From contig CAYOPZ010000008.1 of the NCBI GenBank assembly GCA_964406005.1, forward strand, positions 28,581 through 92,580: a DNA stretch of 64,000 nucleotides. Reading direction: 5' to 3'. This document shows, piece by piece, positions 33,384 to 41,754 of this stretch. This DNA is from CAYOPZ01 sp964406005. GTDB lineage: Bacteria; Bacteroidota; Bacteroidia; Bacteroidales; SM23-62. Position numbers and translations under genes: made by a program. Position 1 is the stretch's first letter. Every line of letters begins with the position of its first letter. The notes under the pieces were generated by a model. The model saw only the letters and a list, made by a program, of their open reading frames with translations. It had not been told where the DNA came from and did no database searches.

Positions 33384-35219
33384 ATGTGTGGAATAATCGG
33401 ATATATCGGTGACAAGAATGTCTGCCCCGTTCTGTTAAATGGCCTGAAACGGCTGGAATACAGGGGATATGATTCTGCCGGCATTGCCATTCTGGGCGAT
33501 GTCATTAAGATGTACAAGAAAGAAGGCAAGGTCACGGACCTTGAACATTTCATATCTGACAAGGACACTTCCGGTCATGTGGGGATCGGCCATACCAGGT
33601 GGGCAACACATGGAGAACCAAGTGATGTCAATGCACATCCGCACTCATCCGCACAGGGACATTTTGTGCTCATACACAACGGGATCATCGAAAATTATTC
33701 AAGTTTAAAACAAACCCTTGCAGATCGCGGTTATTCCTTTAAAAGTGAGACGGATACCGAGGTACTGGCAAACCTTATCGAATACATTTACATAAAGGGA
33801 AAAGTGTCCGCAGAAATTGCTGTCAGGCTGGCGCTTACAAAGGTCGTCGGGGCTTACGGACTGGTTATTCTCTGCAGGAATGAGCCTGATAAATTGATTG
33901 CTGCCAGAAAGGGAAGCCCCCTGGTGCTCGGGATCGGGGATAACGAATATTTTCTTGCATCGGATGCCACTCCCATAGTGGAATACACCAAACGTGTCAT
34001 ATACCTTAACAATGACGATGTTGCCATCATCAGGAAGGATGAACTTGTGCTGAAGACCGTAAAAAACGATACCCTGGTTCCCAATGTTCAGCAACTCGAC
34101 CTCGATATAGGTTCCATTGAAAAAGACGGCTTTGCCCATTTCATGCTGAAGGAGATCTTTGAACAGCCCCGGTCCATTCAGGATACTTTCCGGGGAAGGA
34201 TCACCCCTGACATGAAGGATCTTCATCTCGGGGGGCTGTATGATGTGATGCCCCGGCTGGAACAGGCAGGCAGGATCATCATCATCGGGTGCGGAACCTC
34301 GTGGCACGCGGGTCTTGTGGGAGAATACCTTTTTGAGGACCTGGCAAGGCTTCCCGTTGAAGTCGAATATGCCAGCGAGTTCCGTTACCGGAATCCCCTT
34401 ATCAATAAGGATGATGTAATCATTGCCATCAGCCAGAGCGGGGAAACCGCGGATACCCTTGCAGCCATTCAGCAGGCCAAGGAAGCAGGAGCCCTGGTGC
34501 TGGGTATTTGCAATGTCGTGGGGTCAAGCATCCCCCGGGAAACCGATGCCGGGGTTTACACCCATGCCGGCCCTGAAATCGGGGTGGCTTCCACAAAGGC
34601 TTTTACCGCCCAGGTTACCGTTCTTGCCATGATGGCCATGCAAATAGGCCACAAAAGGGGACACCTTCCGGACAAGGAATTCCGCAGGCTGATCAATGAG
34701 TTGAACCAGATCCCGTCCAAGCTGGAACGGACCCTGTCGTTTAACGAGCGGTTCAGGGAGATCGCGGGTATGTACAAGGAAGCCGAAAACTTCCTTTACC
34801 TCGGACGGGGTTACTTTTTCCCGGTAGCCCTGGAAGGCGCCCTGAAATTAAAGGAGATCTCATATATCCACGCGGAAGGGTATCCCGCTGCGGAGATGAA
34901 GCACGGACCCATTGCCCTGATCGATAAAAACATGCCCGTAGTGGTCATAGCCGCGAAAGACAAATCCTATGATAAGATTGTCAGCAATATACAGGAAGTG
35001 AAAGCCAGGAACGGGATCGTGATAGCGATTGTCTCGGAAGGGGATACCATCATCAGGGATATGGCCGATCATGTCCTGGAGATCCCACACGCGGATGAGA
35101 AGCTGGCTGCCCTGCTGGCCGTTGTTCCGTTGCAGCTTCTGTCATACCATATCGCGGTCATGCGCGGCTGCGATGTGGACCAGCCCCGCAACCTCGCCAA
35201 GTCCGTTACCGTCGAATGA
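33384..35219 (+). CDS. glmS: glutamine-fructose-6-phosphate aminotransferase (isomerising)
   Basis: GlmS makes glucosamine-6-phosphate, the first committed step to UDP-GlcNAc for peptidoglycan, lipopolysaccharide and the Wbp sugars encoded downstream. Cys2 of MCGIIGYIGDKNVCP is the amidotransferase nucleophile. GHTRWATHGEPSDVNAHPH and the two SIS sugar-isomerase domains follow (IIIGCGTSWHAGLVGEYLFE; FLYLGRGYFFPVALEGALKLKE). The end DQPRNLAKSVTVE is the conserved C-terminus. Length is 611 residues, as usual. No glmS ribozyme is expected or possible, because only 1 bp separates it from the previous gene. Confidence 0.97.
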   Translation: MCGIIGYIGDKNVCPVLLNGLKRLEYRGYDSAGIAILGDVIKMYKKEGKVTDLEHFISDKDTSGHVGIGHTRWATHGEPSDVNAHPHSSAQGHFVLIHNGIIENYSSLKQTLADRGYSFKSETDTEVLANLIEYIYIKGKVSAEIAVRLALTKVVGAYGLVILCRNEPDKLIAARKGSPLVLGIGDNEYFLASDATPIVEYTKRVIYLNNDDVAIIRKDELVLKTVKNDTLVPNVQQLDLDIGSIEKDGFAHFMLKEIFEQPRSIQDTFRGRITPDMKDLHLGGLYDVMPRLEQAGRIIIIGCGTSWHAGLVGEYLFEDLARLPVEVEYASEFRYRNPLINKDDVIIAISQSGETADTLAAIQQAKEAGALVLGICNVVGSSIPRETDAGVYTHAGPEIGVASTKAFTAQVTVLAMMAMQIGHKRGHLPDKEFRRLINELNQIPSKLERTLSFNERFREIAGMYKEAENFLYLGRGYFFPVALEGALKLKEISYIHAEGYPAAEMKHGPIALIDKNMPVVVIAAKDKSYDKIVSNIQEVKARNGIVIAIVSEGDTIIRDMADHVLEIPHADEKLAALLAVVPLQLLSYHIAVMRGCDVDQPRNLAKSVTVE

Positions 35220-35222
35220 ACC

Positions 35223-35344
35223 CCGGCGGCAAGCCTCCGCCGCCGGCACAAAACCGCTGAAACCGTCTGTCCGTCGCTGCTCTGCATTCCAACTCGCCCT
35301 GCGGGCTCAGACAGGAATGCCCGCGACGCTCCGGCCGGCGGTTT
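35223..35344. repeat. structured palindromic intergenic element between glmS and rfbB
   Basis: A small hairpin (GGCGG 35225-35229 with CCGCC 35237-35241) is followed by a nested set of inverted repeats: AAACCGC (35251-35257) with GCGGTTT (35338-35344), GTCGC near 35273 with GCGAC near 35322, GCATTCC (35284-35290) with GGAATGC (35314-35320), and GCCC with GGGC around a TGC loop. No gene is credible here; the short reading frames across it come from the repeat. It lies between two convergent genes and could act as a bidirectional terminator or be a dispersed repeat with other copies outside the window. Confidence 0.55.
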
Positions 35345-35392
35345 CTTAACGCGTTTTTATGGATGCGGCTCCGGTTGCTTCCGGGGGGGCAG

Positions 35393-36448
35393 TTAACGGT
35401 GTTTGTACTGGGTTTCGTAGTATTTGTCGTAATCGCCCGAAAGGATATGATCCAGCCACTGCTGGTTTGCCAGGTACCAGTCGACCGTTTTTTCCAGTCC
35501 CTCCCGGAAAGTAACGCCGGGTTTCCACCCGAGACGGGACCGGATTTTGGAAGCATCGATTGCATACCGGAGGTCATGGCCGGCACGGTCCCTGACGAAT
35601 TTTATCAATCCTTCCGAAGTACCTGAAGGCCTGCCGAGCTTTTCATCCATGATCCCGCAGAGAAGACGGACCAGATCGAGGTTATTCCATTCATTGTCCC
35701 CGCCCACATTGTATGTATCACCGTTTTTCCCCTTGTGGTAGATGAGGTCCACGGCAGAGGCGTGGTCTTCCACATACAGCCAGTCACGGACATTTTCTCC
35801 CTTGCCATAGACGGGTATGGGTTGAGCGTTTTTGATGTTGTTGATGGCCAGTGGGATGAGTTTTTCGGGAAACTGGTTGGGCCCGTAGTTGTTGGAACAA
35901 TTGGACAGGACGACGGGAAGCCTGTAGGTATGGTGATAAGCCCTGACGAGATGGTCGGAACTGGCCTTTGATGCGGAGTACGGACTTCGCGGATCATACG
36001 CGGTACTTTCCGTGAACCGGCCTTCCGCCCCAAGGGAGCCAAATACCTCGTCTGTCGAAATATGGTAGAACAGTTTCCCGGTTTTTTCCGCATCCCAGAT
36101 CCTGCGGCTGGCGTTAAGGAGATTTACGGTACCGGTGATGTTGGTTTCAATAAAGGCAAGCGGATCCATGATGGACCGGTCCACATGTGATTCGGCAGCC
36201 AGGTGAATGATCCCGTCGGGCGCATACCGGTCAAACAGGTGGTGAATGAAATCCGCATCCGTAATGTCCCCTTTCTCGAAGATATGGTTCGGCCGGTTCT
36301 CGATGTCTTTCAGATTCTCCAGGTTGCCGGCATAGGTAAGCGCGTCAAGGTTTATGATCCGGTAGTCGGGATATTTCGTTACGAAAAGCCGTACCACGTG
36401 GGACCCGATGAATCCCGCACCGCCCGTTATGATTATTGTCTTTGTCAT
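35393..36448 (-). CDS. rfbB: dTDP-glucose 4,6-dehydratase
   Basis: RfbB turns dTDP-glucose into dTDP-4-keto-6-deoxyglucose, the branch point to rhamnose and other deoxysugars. The 351-residue protein has the NAD motif GGAGFIGSHVV, the active-site YSASKASSDHLVRAYHHTY (Tyr and Lys of the SDR catalytic set), DGIIHLAAESHVDRSI and NCSNNYGPNQFPEKLIP. Partner genes rfbA, rfbC and rfbD are not in the window. It is the last gene of the minus-strand sugar-nucleotide set, separated from galE by 177 bp that contain palindromic repeats. Confidence 0.95.
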   Translation of the reverse strand: MTKTIIITGGAGFIGSHVVRLFVTKYPDYRIINLDALTYAGNLENLKDIENRPNHIFEKGDITDADFIHHLFDRYAPDGIIHLAAESHVDRSIMDPLAFIETNITGTVNLLNASRRIWDAEKTGKLFYHISTDEVFGSLGAEGRFTESTAYDPRSPYSASKASSDHLVRAYHHTYRLPVVLSNCSNNYGPNQFPEKLIPLAINNIKNAQPIPVYGKGENVRDWLYVEDHASAVDLIYHKGKNGDTYNVGGDNEWNNLDLVRLLCGIMDEKLGRPSGTSEGLIKFVRDRAGHDLRYAIDASKIRSRLGWKPGVTFREGLEKTVDWYLANQQWLDHILSGDYDKYYETQYKHR

Positions 36449-36480
36449 AAAAAATGTGTTTTATTCCTGCCTCAGTATCT

Positions 36481-36555
36481 GACCGGATACTGTGAAGAGC
36501 AGCATTAAGTTTTGCGAAGCAAAATTTGCCGGCTGCGGTTTCACAGGACCCGGTC
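36481..36555 (+). repeat. nested palindromic repeat, copy A
   Basis: The outer arms at 36481-36495 and 36541-36555 pair at 13 of 15 positions. Between them lies a core (36495-36541, 47 bp) identical to that at 59690-59736. The core contains GCAGC/GCTGC arms and TTTTGC-GAA-GCAAAA, whose centre GCGAAGC is a known exceptionally stable mini-hairpin. The arms have no sequence in common with those of the other copies. It lies between galE and rfbB, 33 bp upstream of the rfbB ATG. Confidence 0.75.
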
Positions 36556-36574
36556 AAACATGAGACCGTTGCCG

Positions 36575-36610
36575 AAAATTCTGCCGGCTGCGGTTTTATA
36601 TCTGCTTTCT
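36575..36610 (+). repeat. partial copy A2 of the nested palindromic repeat
   Basis: This segment repeats only the right half of the core (AAAATT, then TGCCGGCTGCGGTTT with one inserted base) and continues into ATATCTGCTTTC, which is the right arm of copy C 31 kb away. Flanking ATGAGA (36559-36564) and TCTCAT (36608-36613) form a short outer inverted repeat. Confidence 0.5.
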
Positions 36611-36625
36611 CATATATGAAACCGT

Positions 36626-37669
36626 TTAGCGTCCATAATCAGGATTTTCCTTGCGAAACATCTGTTCCCATTTCCAGGCCGATCTCATCGTTTCATCAAG
36701 GGGTATAACAGCCTTCCAGCCCAGTTCATTGTTCGCCAGGGAAGTGTCGGCCCATACCTGTTCGACATCTCCTTCCCTCCGGCCCGTGACCCTGTAATTG
36801 ATTTTCACACCTGTGGCCCTGGTGAATGCCTTGATGATCTCGAATACAGACAGGCCTTTCCCGGTACCGAGGTTAAAAATTTCGAATGCTGACCTGTTCT
36901 TCTCGGAAAGCAAACGGTCGATGGCCACCACGTGTGCCCTGGAAAGATCCGTGACATCAATGTAATCCCGGATGGCGGAACCATCGGGCGTATTGTAATC
37001 GTCTCCGAAGACCTTCAGTTCTTTCCTGATTCCGGCTGCGGTCTGGGTAATAAAGGGGACAAGGTTATCGGGCACACCCACGGGCAATTCCCCGATCAGA
37101 CCGCTGGGATGGGCCCCGATGGGATTGAAGTACCTCAGTGAAATGGCATTGATGGGATCTCCGGCATCCCTGGAATCACGTATGATCTCTTCCGAGATCT
37201 GCTTGGTGTTCCCGTAGGGGGAACTAGCCGGGAGGATCGGAGACTGTTCGGTCACCGGCAATGTTTCCGGCTGGCCGTACACGCTGCAGGAAGAGGAAAA
37301 AACAAGGTGCTCCACACGGTGGCTGTTCATGGCATACAGAAGATTGACCAGCGAAAGGAGATTGTTCTCGTAATACATCAGGGGTTTTGCAACAGATTCG
37401 GGTACGGTCTTATACGCTGCAAAATGAATGACGGACCTGATGCCGGGATATTTCCGGAAACATTCATAAGTGCCCTTTTTATCGCACAGGTCGATTTTTT
37501 CGAACCTGGGACGTTTCCCTGTGATCTTACCGATCCCGTCGAGGACTTCAATTCTGGAATTGACCAGGTTATCGACAATGAGAACATCATATCCTGCATC
37601 CATCAGCTCGACCGCCGTGTGCGAGCCTATATAGCCGGTGCCGCCGGTAATAAGAACAAGTTCTTTCAT
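36626..37669 (-). CDS. galE: UDP-glucose 4-epimerase
   Basis: GalE interconverts UDP-glucose and UDP-galactose (some also the N-acetyl forms). The 347-residue SDR protein has GGTGYIGSHTAVELMDAGYDVLIVDNL at the NAD site, VIHFAAYKTVPESV, the Ser of SSSCSVYG and the catalytic YGNTK. SLRYFNPIGAHPSGLIGE and RDYIDVTDL are also typical. It lies 13 bp after the UDP-sugar dehydrogenase gene on the same strand, so it is part of the polysaccharide precursor operon. Confidence 0.94.
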   Translation of the reverse strand: MKELVLITGGTGYIGSHTAVELMDAGYDVLIVDNLVNSRIEVLDGIGKITGKRPRFEKIDLCDKKGTYECFRKYPGIRSVIHFAAYKTVPESVAKPLMYYENNLLSLVNLLYAMNSHRVEHLVFSSSCSVYGQPETLPVTEQSPILPASSPYGNTKQISEEIIRDSRDAGDPINAISLRYFNPIGAHPSGLIGELPVGVPDNLVPFITQTAAGIRKELKVFGDDYNTPDGSAIRDYIDVTDLSRAHVVAIDRLLSEKNRSAFEIFNLGTGKGLSVFEIIKAFTRATGVKINYRVTGRREGDVEQVWADTSLANNELGWKAVIPLDETMRSAWKWEQMFRKENPDYGR

Positions 37670-37682
37670 ACATTTCAGGGAG

Positions 37683-38972
37683 CTACAGGCTCCAGTATTT
37701 CAGTTTGCTGATCCTCCCCCGGAAAATCCCTTTGATGTCCATGAACAGGGTCCGGCCGTTACTGAGAGACGCAAACCAGGATTCGTCAAGCTCCAGATAT
37801 TCTTCATGATTTACCGCAAGGACAATGGCATCGTAAGGCCCCTCGAAGGACGACTTCAGTTCCAGCCCGTATTCTTCCCTGACCTCTTCATGCGAAGCTT
37901 TTGGGTCATGCACATCCACCCCGATGCCGAACGACTGGAATTCGCGGATCATATCCACGACTTTGGTATTCCTGATGTCGCTGACATTTTCCTTGAAGGT
38001 AAAGCCCATGACGAGAATACGGCATTTATTTATCACCTTCCCCATGCCTGCCAGTTGCTTAAGCCCCTGGTTGGCCACGTAAGCCCCCATTCCGTCGTTG
38101 ATGTCGCGGCCCGAATTGATGATCCTGGCATGATGCCCGAATTGTTTGGCCTTGTAGGAAAGGTAATAGGGATCCACCCCTATGCAATGCCCTCCCACAA
38201 GCCCGGGGTAAAAATTCAGAAAATTCCATTTTGTTCCGGCCGCCTCCAGCACCTCGTATGTATTGATTCCCATTTTACTGAATATCATGGAGAGTTCATT
38301 CATAAAAGCAATATTGATGTCCCGCTGGGTGTTTTCTATGATCTTTGCCGCTTCCGCCACCTTGATGGATGAAACCTGGTATACACCTGCCGGGATCACA
38401 AGCTCATAAATGCGGGTGATCGTCCCGGCAGCTTCTTCATCGCATCCCGAAGTGACCTTGACAATGCTGCCCAGGGTATGTTTCCTGTCGCCCGGATTGA
38501 TTCTTTCGGGTGAAAATCCCACCTTGAACTGGTCAATGTACTTCAGTCCGGACAATTGCTCGAGTATGGGAATGCATTCCTCTTCCGTACAACCGGGATA
38601 GACGGTCGATTCAAATACGACGTAATCCCCTTCTTCAAGGCATTTCCCGACGATCCTGCAGGCATTTTGCAGGTGGGTCAGGTCGGGCAGCTTGTGATCG
38701 TCGATGGGAGTGGGAACCGCCACAATGTAAAAGCCGGCATCCTTCAGGTCTTCCTCCGAGGAAGTGAACCTGATCCGGCAATCCCTGAATGCTTCCCCGG
38801 GCACCTCACCCCTCGGATCCGTTCCCTGCTTCATTTTTTCAATGCTGTCCCGGTTGATATCGAAACCGGTTACCTTGATTTTCCGGGCAAATTCAAGAGC
38901 GATCGGCAGTCCGACATAACCCAGCCCGATTACGGCAAGCTTTTTTTTTCCTTCCAGTAATTTCGAAAGCAT
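37683..38972 (-). CDS. UDP-N-acetylhexosamine 6-dehydrogenase (TviB/WbpO/WbpA type)
   Basis: This enzyme oxidises the C6 of a UDP-HexNAc twice to give the uronic acid, using NAD. The 429-residue protein has the Rossmann motif AVIGLGYVGLPIALEFA, the region ESTVYPGCTEEECIP, FSPERINPGD, the Lys/Asn set AEAAKIIENTQRDINIAFMNEL and the catalytic Cys in GLVGGHCIGVDPYY. The sequence looks nearest to the TviB/WbpO class, but its setting next to wbpB, wbpD and wbpE argues for the UDP-GlcNAc dehydrogenase (WbpA) step. It starts 6 bp after wbpB. A run of nine A bases encodes GKKKL near the start. Confidence 0.9.
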   Translation of the reverse strand: MLSKLLEGKKKLAVIGLGYVGLPIALEFARKIKVTGFDINRDSIEKMKQGTDPRGEVPGEAFRDCRIRFTSSEEDLKDAGFYIVAVPTPIDDHKLPDLTHLQNACRIVGKCLEEGDYVVFESTVYPGCTEEECIPILEQLSGLKYIDQFKVGFSPERINPGDRKHTLGSIVKVTSGCDEEAAGTITRIYELVIPAGVYQVSSIKVAEAAKIIENTQRDINIAFMNELSMIFSKMGINTYEVLEAAGTKWNFLNFYPGLVGGHCIGVDPYYLSYKAKQFGHHARIINSGRDINDGMGAYVANQGLKQLAGMGKVINKCRILVMGFTFKENVSDIRNTKVVDMIREFQSFGIGVDVHDPKASHEEVREEYGLELKSSFEGPYDAIVLAVNHEEYLELDESWFASLSNGRTLFMDIKGIFRGRISKLKYWSL

Positions 38973-38978
38973 CTTATC

Positions 38979-39929
38979 CTATTTTTTCAGTTTTTTCAGC
39001 AAGGGATGATAATCCCCTTTCAATCCGGCCGGCCTGGCGTTTCTGATGGTATACACGGTTTCAATGGATTTTTTGGATTCTTCCAGTCCGAATCCTTCCC
39101 CATCCAGGATTTTCCGGTAAATCTGGGTATGCAGGTCCTTAAAACCCTCGCTGAATTCAATTTCTTTCCCGTCAACGGTAATGCTGCGGTAGGTTCTCTG
39201 TCCGTTTTCCTTCATTTCCGGTGGCAGATCATTGTAATCGAGACTCAGGAACCACCTGATATGCGCCCTCTCCAGTTCAAGATATCCGGAGGCTTTGTCG
39301 GATTCAAGAAGATGGGTGATGTTTTTTTTCACATCGCCGAAGATCCAGATCAGCAGGTCGAAGAAATGGATACCGATGTTGGTGGCGATCCCTCCGGATT
39401 TCTGGATGTCGCCTTTCCAGGAGTAATGGTACCAGTTCCCCCTGCTGGTGATGTAGGTAAGGTTGATGTCATGGATATGATCTGCGGGGCCGTTCAGTAT
39501 TTCTTTCCGCAATTTCTGAATGGAGGGATGCAGCCTTACCTGCAGCACATTGTATACCTTTTTCCCGGTCTCTTTCTCAAATTCCGCCAGACCCTCGATA
39601 TTCCATGGATTCAGCACAAGGGGCTTTTCACAGATGGCATGCGCCTGGTTTCTCAATGCAAACCTGATGTGCGAATCGTGAAGATAATTCGGCGAGCAGA
39701 TGCTGATGTAGTCGACCTGTTTCCCTCCCCGCCGCAGTCTGTCAATATGCCTGTCGAAGCGCTCGAATTCCACGAAAAAATCAGCTCCCGGGAAATAATT
39801 GTCGATGATCCCGACACTGTCGAACCTGTCAAGGGATGCCAGCAGTTCATTGCCGGTCTCATGAATGGCCTTCAGATGCCTTTCCGCAATATAACCTGCA
39901 ACTCCTATGATGGCGAAATTATATATCAT
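38979..39929 (-). CDS. wbpB: WbpB-like UDP-N-acetylglucosaminuronate 3-dehydrogenase (Gfo/Idh/MocA)
   Basis: WbpB oxidises C3 of UDP-GlcNAcA so that the aminotransferase WbpE can add nitrogen. The 316-residue protein starts with the NAD-binding IIGVAGYIAERHLKAIHETGNEL and has the substrate-site motif AICEKPLVLNPWN plus LQVRLHPSIQKLRKEI, both close to the WbpB/WlbA family. Its neighbours are the dehydrogenase (6 bp downstream) and the acetyltransferase wbpD (15 bp upstream), matching the order of reactions. Confidence 0.92.
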   Translation of the reverse strand: MIYNFAIIGVAGYIAERHLKAIHETGNELLASLDRFDSVGIIDNYFPGADFFVEFERFDRHIDRLRRGGKQVDYISICSPNYLHDSHIRFALRNQAHAICEKPLVLNPWNIEGLAEFEKETGKKVYNVLQVRLHPSIQKLRKEILNGPADHIHDINLTYITSRGNWYHYSWKGDIQKSGGIATNIGIHFFDLLIWIFGDVKKNITHLLESDKASGYLELERAHIRWFLSLDYNDLPPEMKENGQRTYRSITVDGKEIEFSEGFKDLHTQIYRKILDGEGFGLEESKKSIETVYTIRNARPAGLKGDYHPLLKKLKK

Positions 39930-39944
39930 TCCAGTGTCATGATT

Positions 39945-40529
39945 TCAGTCAACCCTTTTTTTTACGGATCCATTTATGAGCTCATATTCTTCACCGCTCT
40001 CGGGGCATTTCGCCCTGTTCCCGTTCCGGAAATCCAGGCGGTGCCCGAATTCGCTCATCCATCCGTCCTGCTTTCCGGGATTTCCGATTACCAGGGCGTA
40101 GGGGGGTACGTCTCTGGTAACCACCGCACCTGCACCTATAAACGAATAAGCACCGAGTGTGACCCCGCAGATGACCGTTGCATTGGCACCTATTGTTACA
40201 CCTTTTTCCACCAGGGTTTTCACATACTTATCCTTCCGGACAACGGCGCTCCTGGGATTTACAATGTTCGTGAACACCATTGACGGACCCAGGAAAACAT
40301 CGTCACCGCAGATCACTCCTGTGTAGATGGAGACATTGTTCTGGACTTTCACATTGTTGCCAAGGATCACACCGGGGGCGACCAGTACATTCTGTCCGAG
40401 ATTGCAGTTTTTACCGATTGTTGCATCCGGCATGACATGGCAAAAGTGCCAGATACGGGTTCCTTTGCCTATCCGGCACCCCTGGTCGATCACGGCCGTT
40501 TCATGTACAAAATAGTCTTTTTCTGACAT
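39945..40529 (-). CDS. wbpD: WbpD-like N-acetyltransferase (left-handed beta-helix)
   Basis: WbpD acetylates the 3-amino group to give UDP-2,3-diacetamido-2,3-dideoxyglucuronate. The 194-residue protein is made of hexapeptide repeats (IGKNCNLGQNVLVAPGVILGNNVKVQNNVSIYTG) with the family opening VHETAVIDQGCRIGKGTRIWHFCHVMPDA and the loop VFTNIVNPRSAVVRKDKYVKTLVEKGVTIGANATVICGV. It is 1 bp from wbpE, implying coupled translation. Confidence 0.93.
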   Translation of the reverse strand: MSEKDYFVHETAVIDQGCRIGKGTRIWHFCHVMPDATIGKNCNLGQNVLVAPGVILGNNVKVQNNVSIYTGVICGDDVFLGPSMVFTNIVNPRSAVVRKDKYVKTLVEKGVTIGANATVICGVTLGAYSFIGAGAVVTRDVPPYALVIGNPGKQDGWMSEFGHRLDFRNGNRAKCPESGEEYELINGSVKKRVD

Positions 40530-40530
40530 T

Positions 40531-41664
40531 TTAAAACCGGTTGAGAAAAGTCTTTAAATGATGGCAAATATATTCAATTTGTTCCGGACTGAGCTCTGTA
40601 TGCATGGGAATTGAAAAAACATGCCGGCAGAGGGATTCCGTGACCGGGAATGCTCCCTCAGGATACCCGAGATCCCGGTAGGCTTTTTGCAGGTGCAGGG
40701 AAAGGGGATAATATACCATGGCAGGGATCTGCTGCGATTTGAGGTACCCGACAAGCCTGTCGCGGTCGTCCGTATTTAAAACGATGGTATACTGGTGGAA
40801 GATATGGGTGGACCAGGGCGCCCGGTAAGGAAGCTTCAACCTGCTCAGGTCCCCGAGTTCACGGTCATAATGTGCAGCGGCTTTTTGTCTGGCCTGATTG
40901 AATTCCGTCAGGTGCCTGAGTTTCACCCTCAGGATGGCGGCCTGGATTGTATCGAGCCTGGAATTCACGCCTACCCGGTCATAATGGTATTTTTCGGTTG
41001 ATCCGTGATTGACAATGGAAGCGAGCTTTTCATGCATTGCACGGTTACGGGTCATTATCGCACCGCCGTCACCATAGCATCCAAGGTTTTTTGACGGAAA
41101 GAACGATGTGGTTCCGATGATCCCCAGGGTGCCTGCCTTTCTGGAGGAACCGTCGGCAAACAGGTATTCCGAACCCAGGGCCTGGGCCGTATCCTCGATT
41201 ACGGCCAGGTCGTGTGCCCCGGCAATGGCCATAATTTCCTTCATCTTGGCACATTGACCGAAAAGATGTACCGGTATAATGGCCTTTGTCCTCTTTGTCA
41301 GTGCTTTTTCAATACGGGACGGGTCAATGGTAAAGGTATCGGGTTCCACATCTGTGAGAACAGGTACAAGACCGAGCAGCCTGACCACTTCAATGGTGGA
41401 AATGAAGGAAAAAGGGGTGGTGATTATTTCGTCGCCGGGCTGAAGATCCAGCCCCATGAGTGCCACCTGGAGTGCATCCGTTCCGTTTCCGCAGGGAATC
41501 ACATAATCCGTGCCGAGAAAATCGGCCAGCTCATCTCGAAAGGCTCCGACATCCGGACCGTTTATGAAATCAGTTGCGTCAATGACCTCCCGGATGGCAG
41601 CATCTATCTCCGGACGCAGACGGTCATACTGGCCTCTCAGATCCACCATTTTAATGCCCCGCAT
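40531..41664 (-). CDS. wbpE: WbpE-like aminotransferase (DegT/DnrJ/EryC1/StrS)
   Basis: WbpE is a PLP enzyme that transfers an amino group from glutamate to C3 of the keto sugar. The start at 41664 (MRGIKMVDLRGQYD) is chosen because the family begins here and a purine-rich AGGAGGG stands 2 bases before the ATG; a second ATG is at 41649. The PLP lysine is in FFPSKNLGCYGDGG, with EDTAQALGS and GNGTDALQVALMGL as cofactor contacts. The 377-residue length fits. It is the first gene of the minus-strand wbp set and diverges from the HU-SPOR gene. Confidence 0.93.
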   Translation of the reverse strand: MRGIKMVDLRGQYDRLRPEIDAAIREVIDATDFINGPDVGAFRDELADFLGTDYVIPCGNGTDALQVALMGLDLQPGDEIITTPFSFISTIEVVRLLGLVPVLTDVEPDTFTIDPSRIEKALTKRTKAIIPVHLFGQCAKMKEIMAIAGAHDLAVIEDTAQALGSEYLFADGSSRKAGTLGIIGTTSFFPSKNLGCYGDGGAIMTRNRAMHEKLASIVNHGSTEKYHYDRVGVNSRLDTIQAAILRVKLRHLTEFNQARQKAAAHYDRELGDLSRLKLPYRAPWSTHIFHQYTIVLNTDDRDRLVGYLKSQQIPAMVYYPLSLHLQKAYRDLGYPEGAFPVTESLCRHVFSIPMHTELSPEQIEYICHHLKTFLNRF

Positions 41665-41701
41665 AGCCCTCCTGATTTTATGGAATAGCGAAGATAATAA
41701 A

Positions 41702-41732
41702 TTTACCGATACACCCTTTTTTGCTAACTTTG
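41702..41732 (+). promoter_or_regulatory. promoter of the HU-SPOR gene
   Basis: TTTA (41702-41705), a 19-base spacer and TAACTTTG (41725-41732) match the Bacteroidota -33/-7 promoter, the -7 perfectly. Transcription would start near 41738, just after an in-frame GTG at 41737, so the ATG at 41755 is the true start. Confidence 0.5.
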
Positions 41733-41754
41733 TCAGGTGCCTGACAGGGACAAT

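Noticed and set aside
35206..35586. Short frames in the glmS-rfbB gap (SPQGELE-type peptides)
   Set aside because: They are translations of the palindromic intergenic element and part of rfbB; such peptides are common false genes over repeats.
39006..40283. 425-codon plus-strand frame across wbpB and wbpD
   Set aside because: It spans two well-supported genes on the other strand and carries no recognisable domain.
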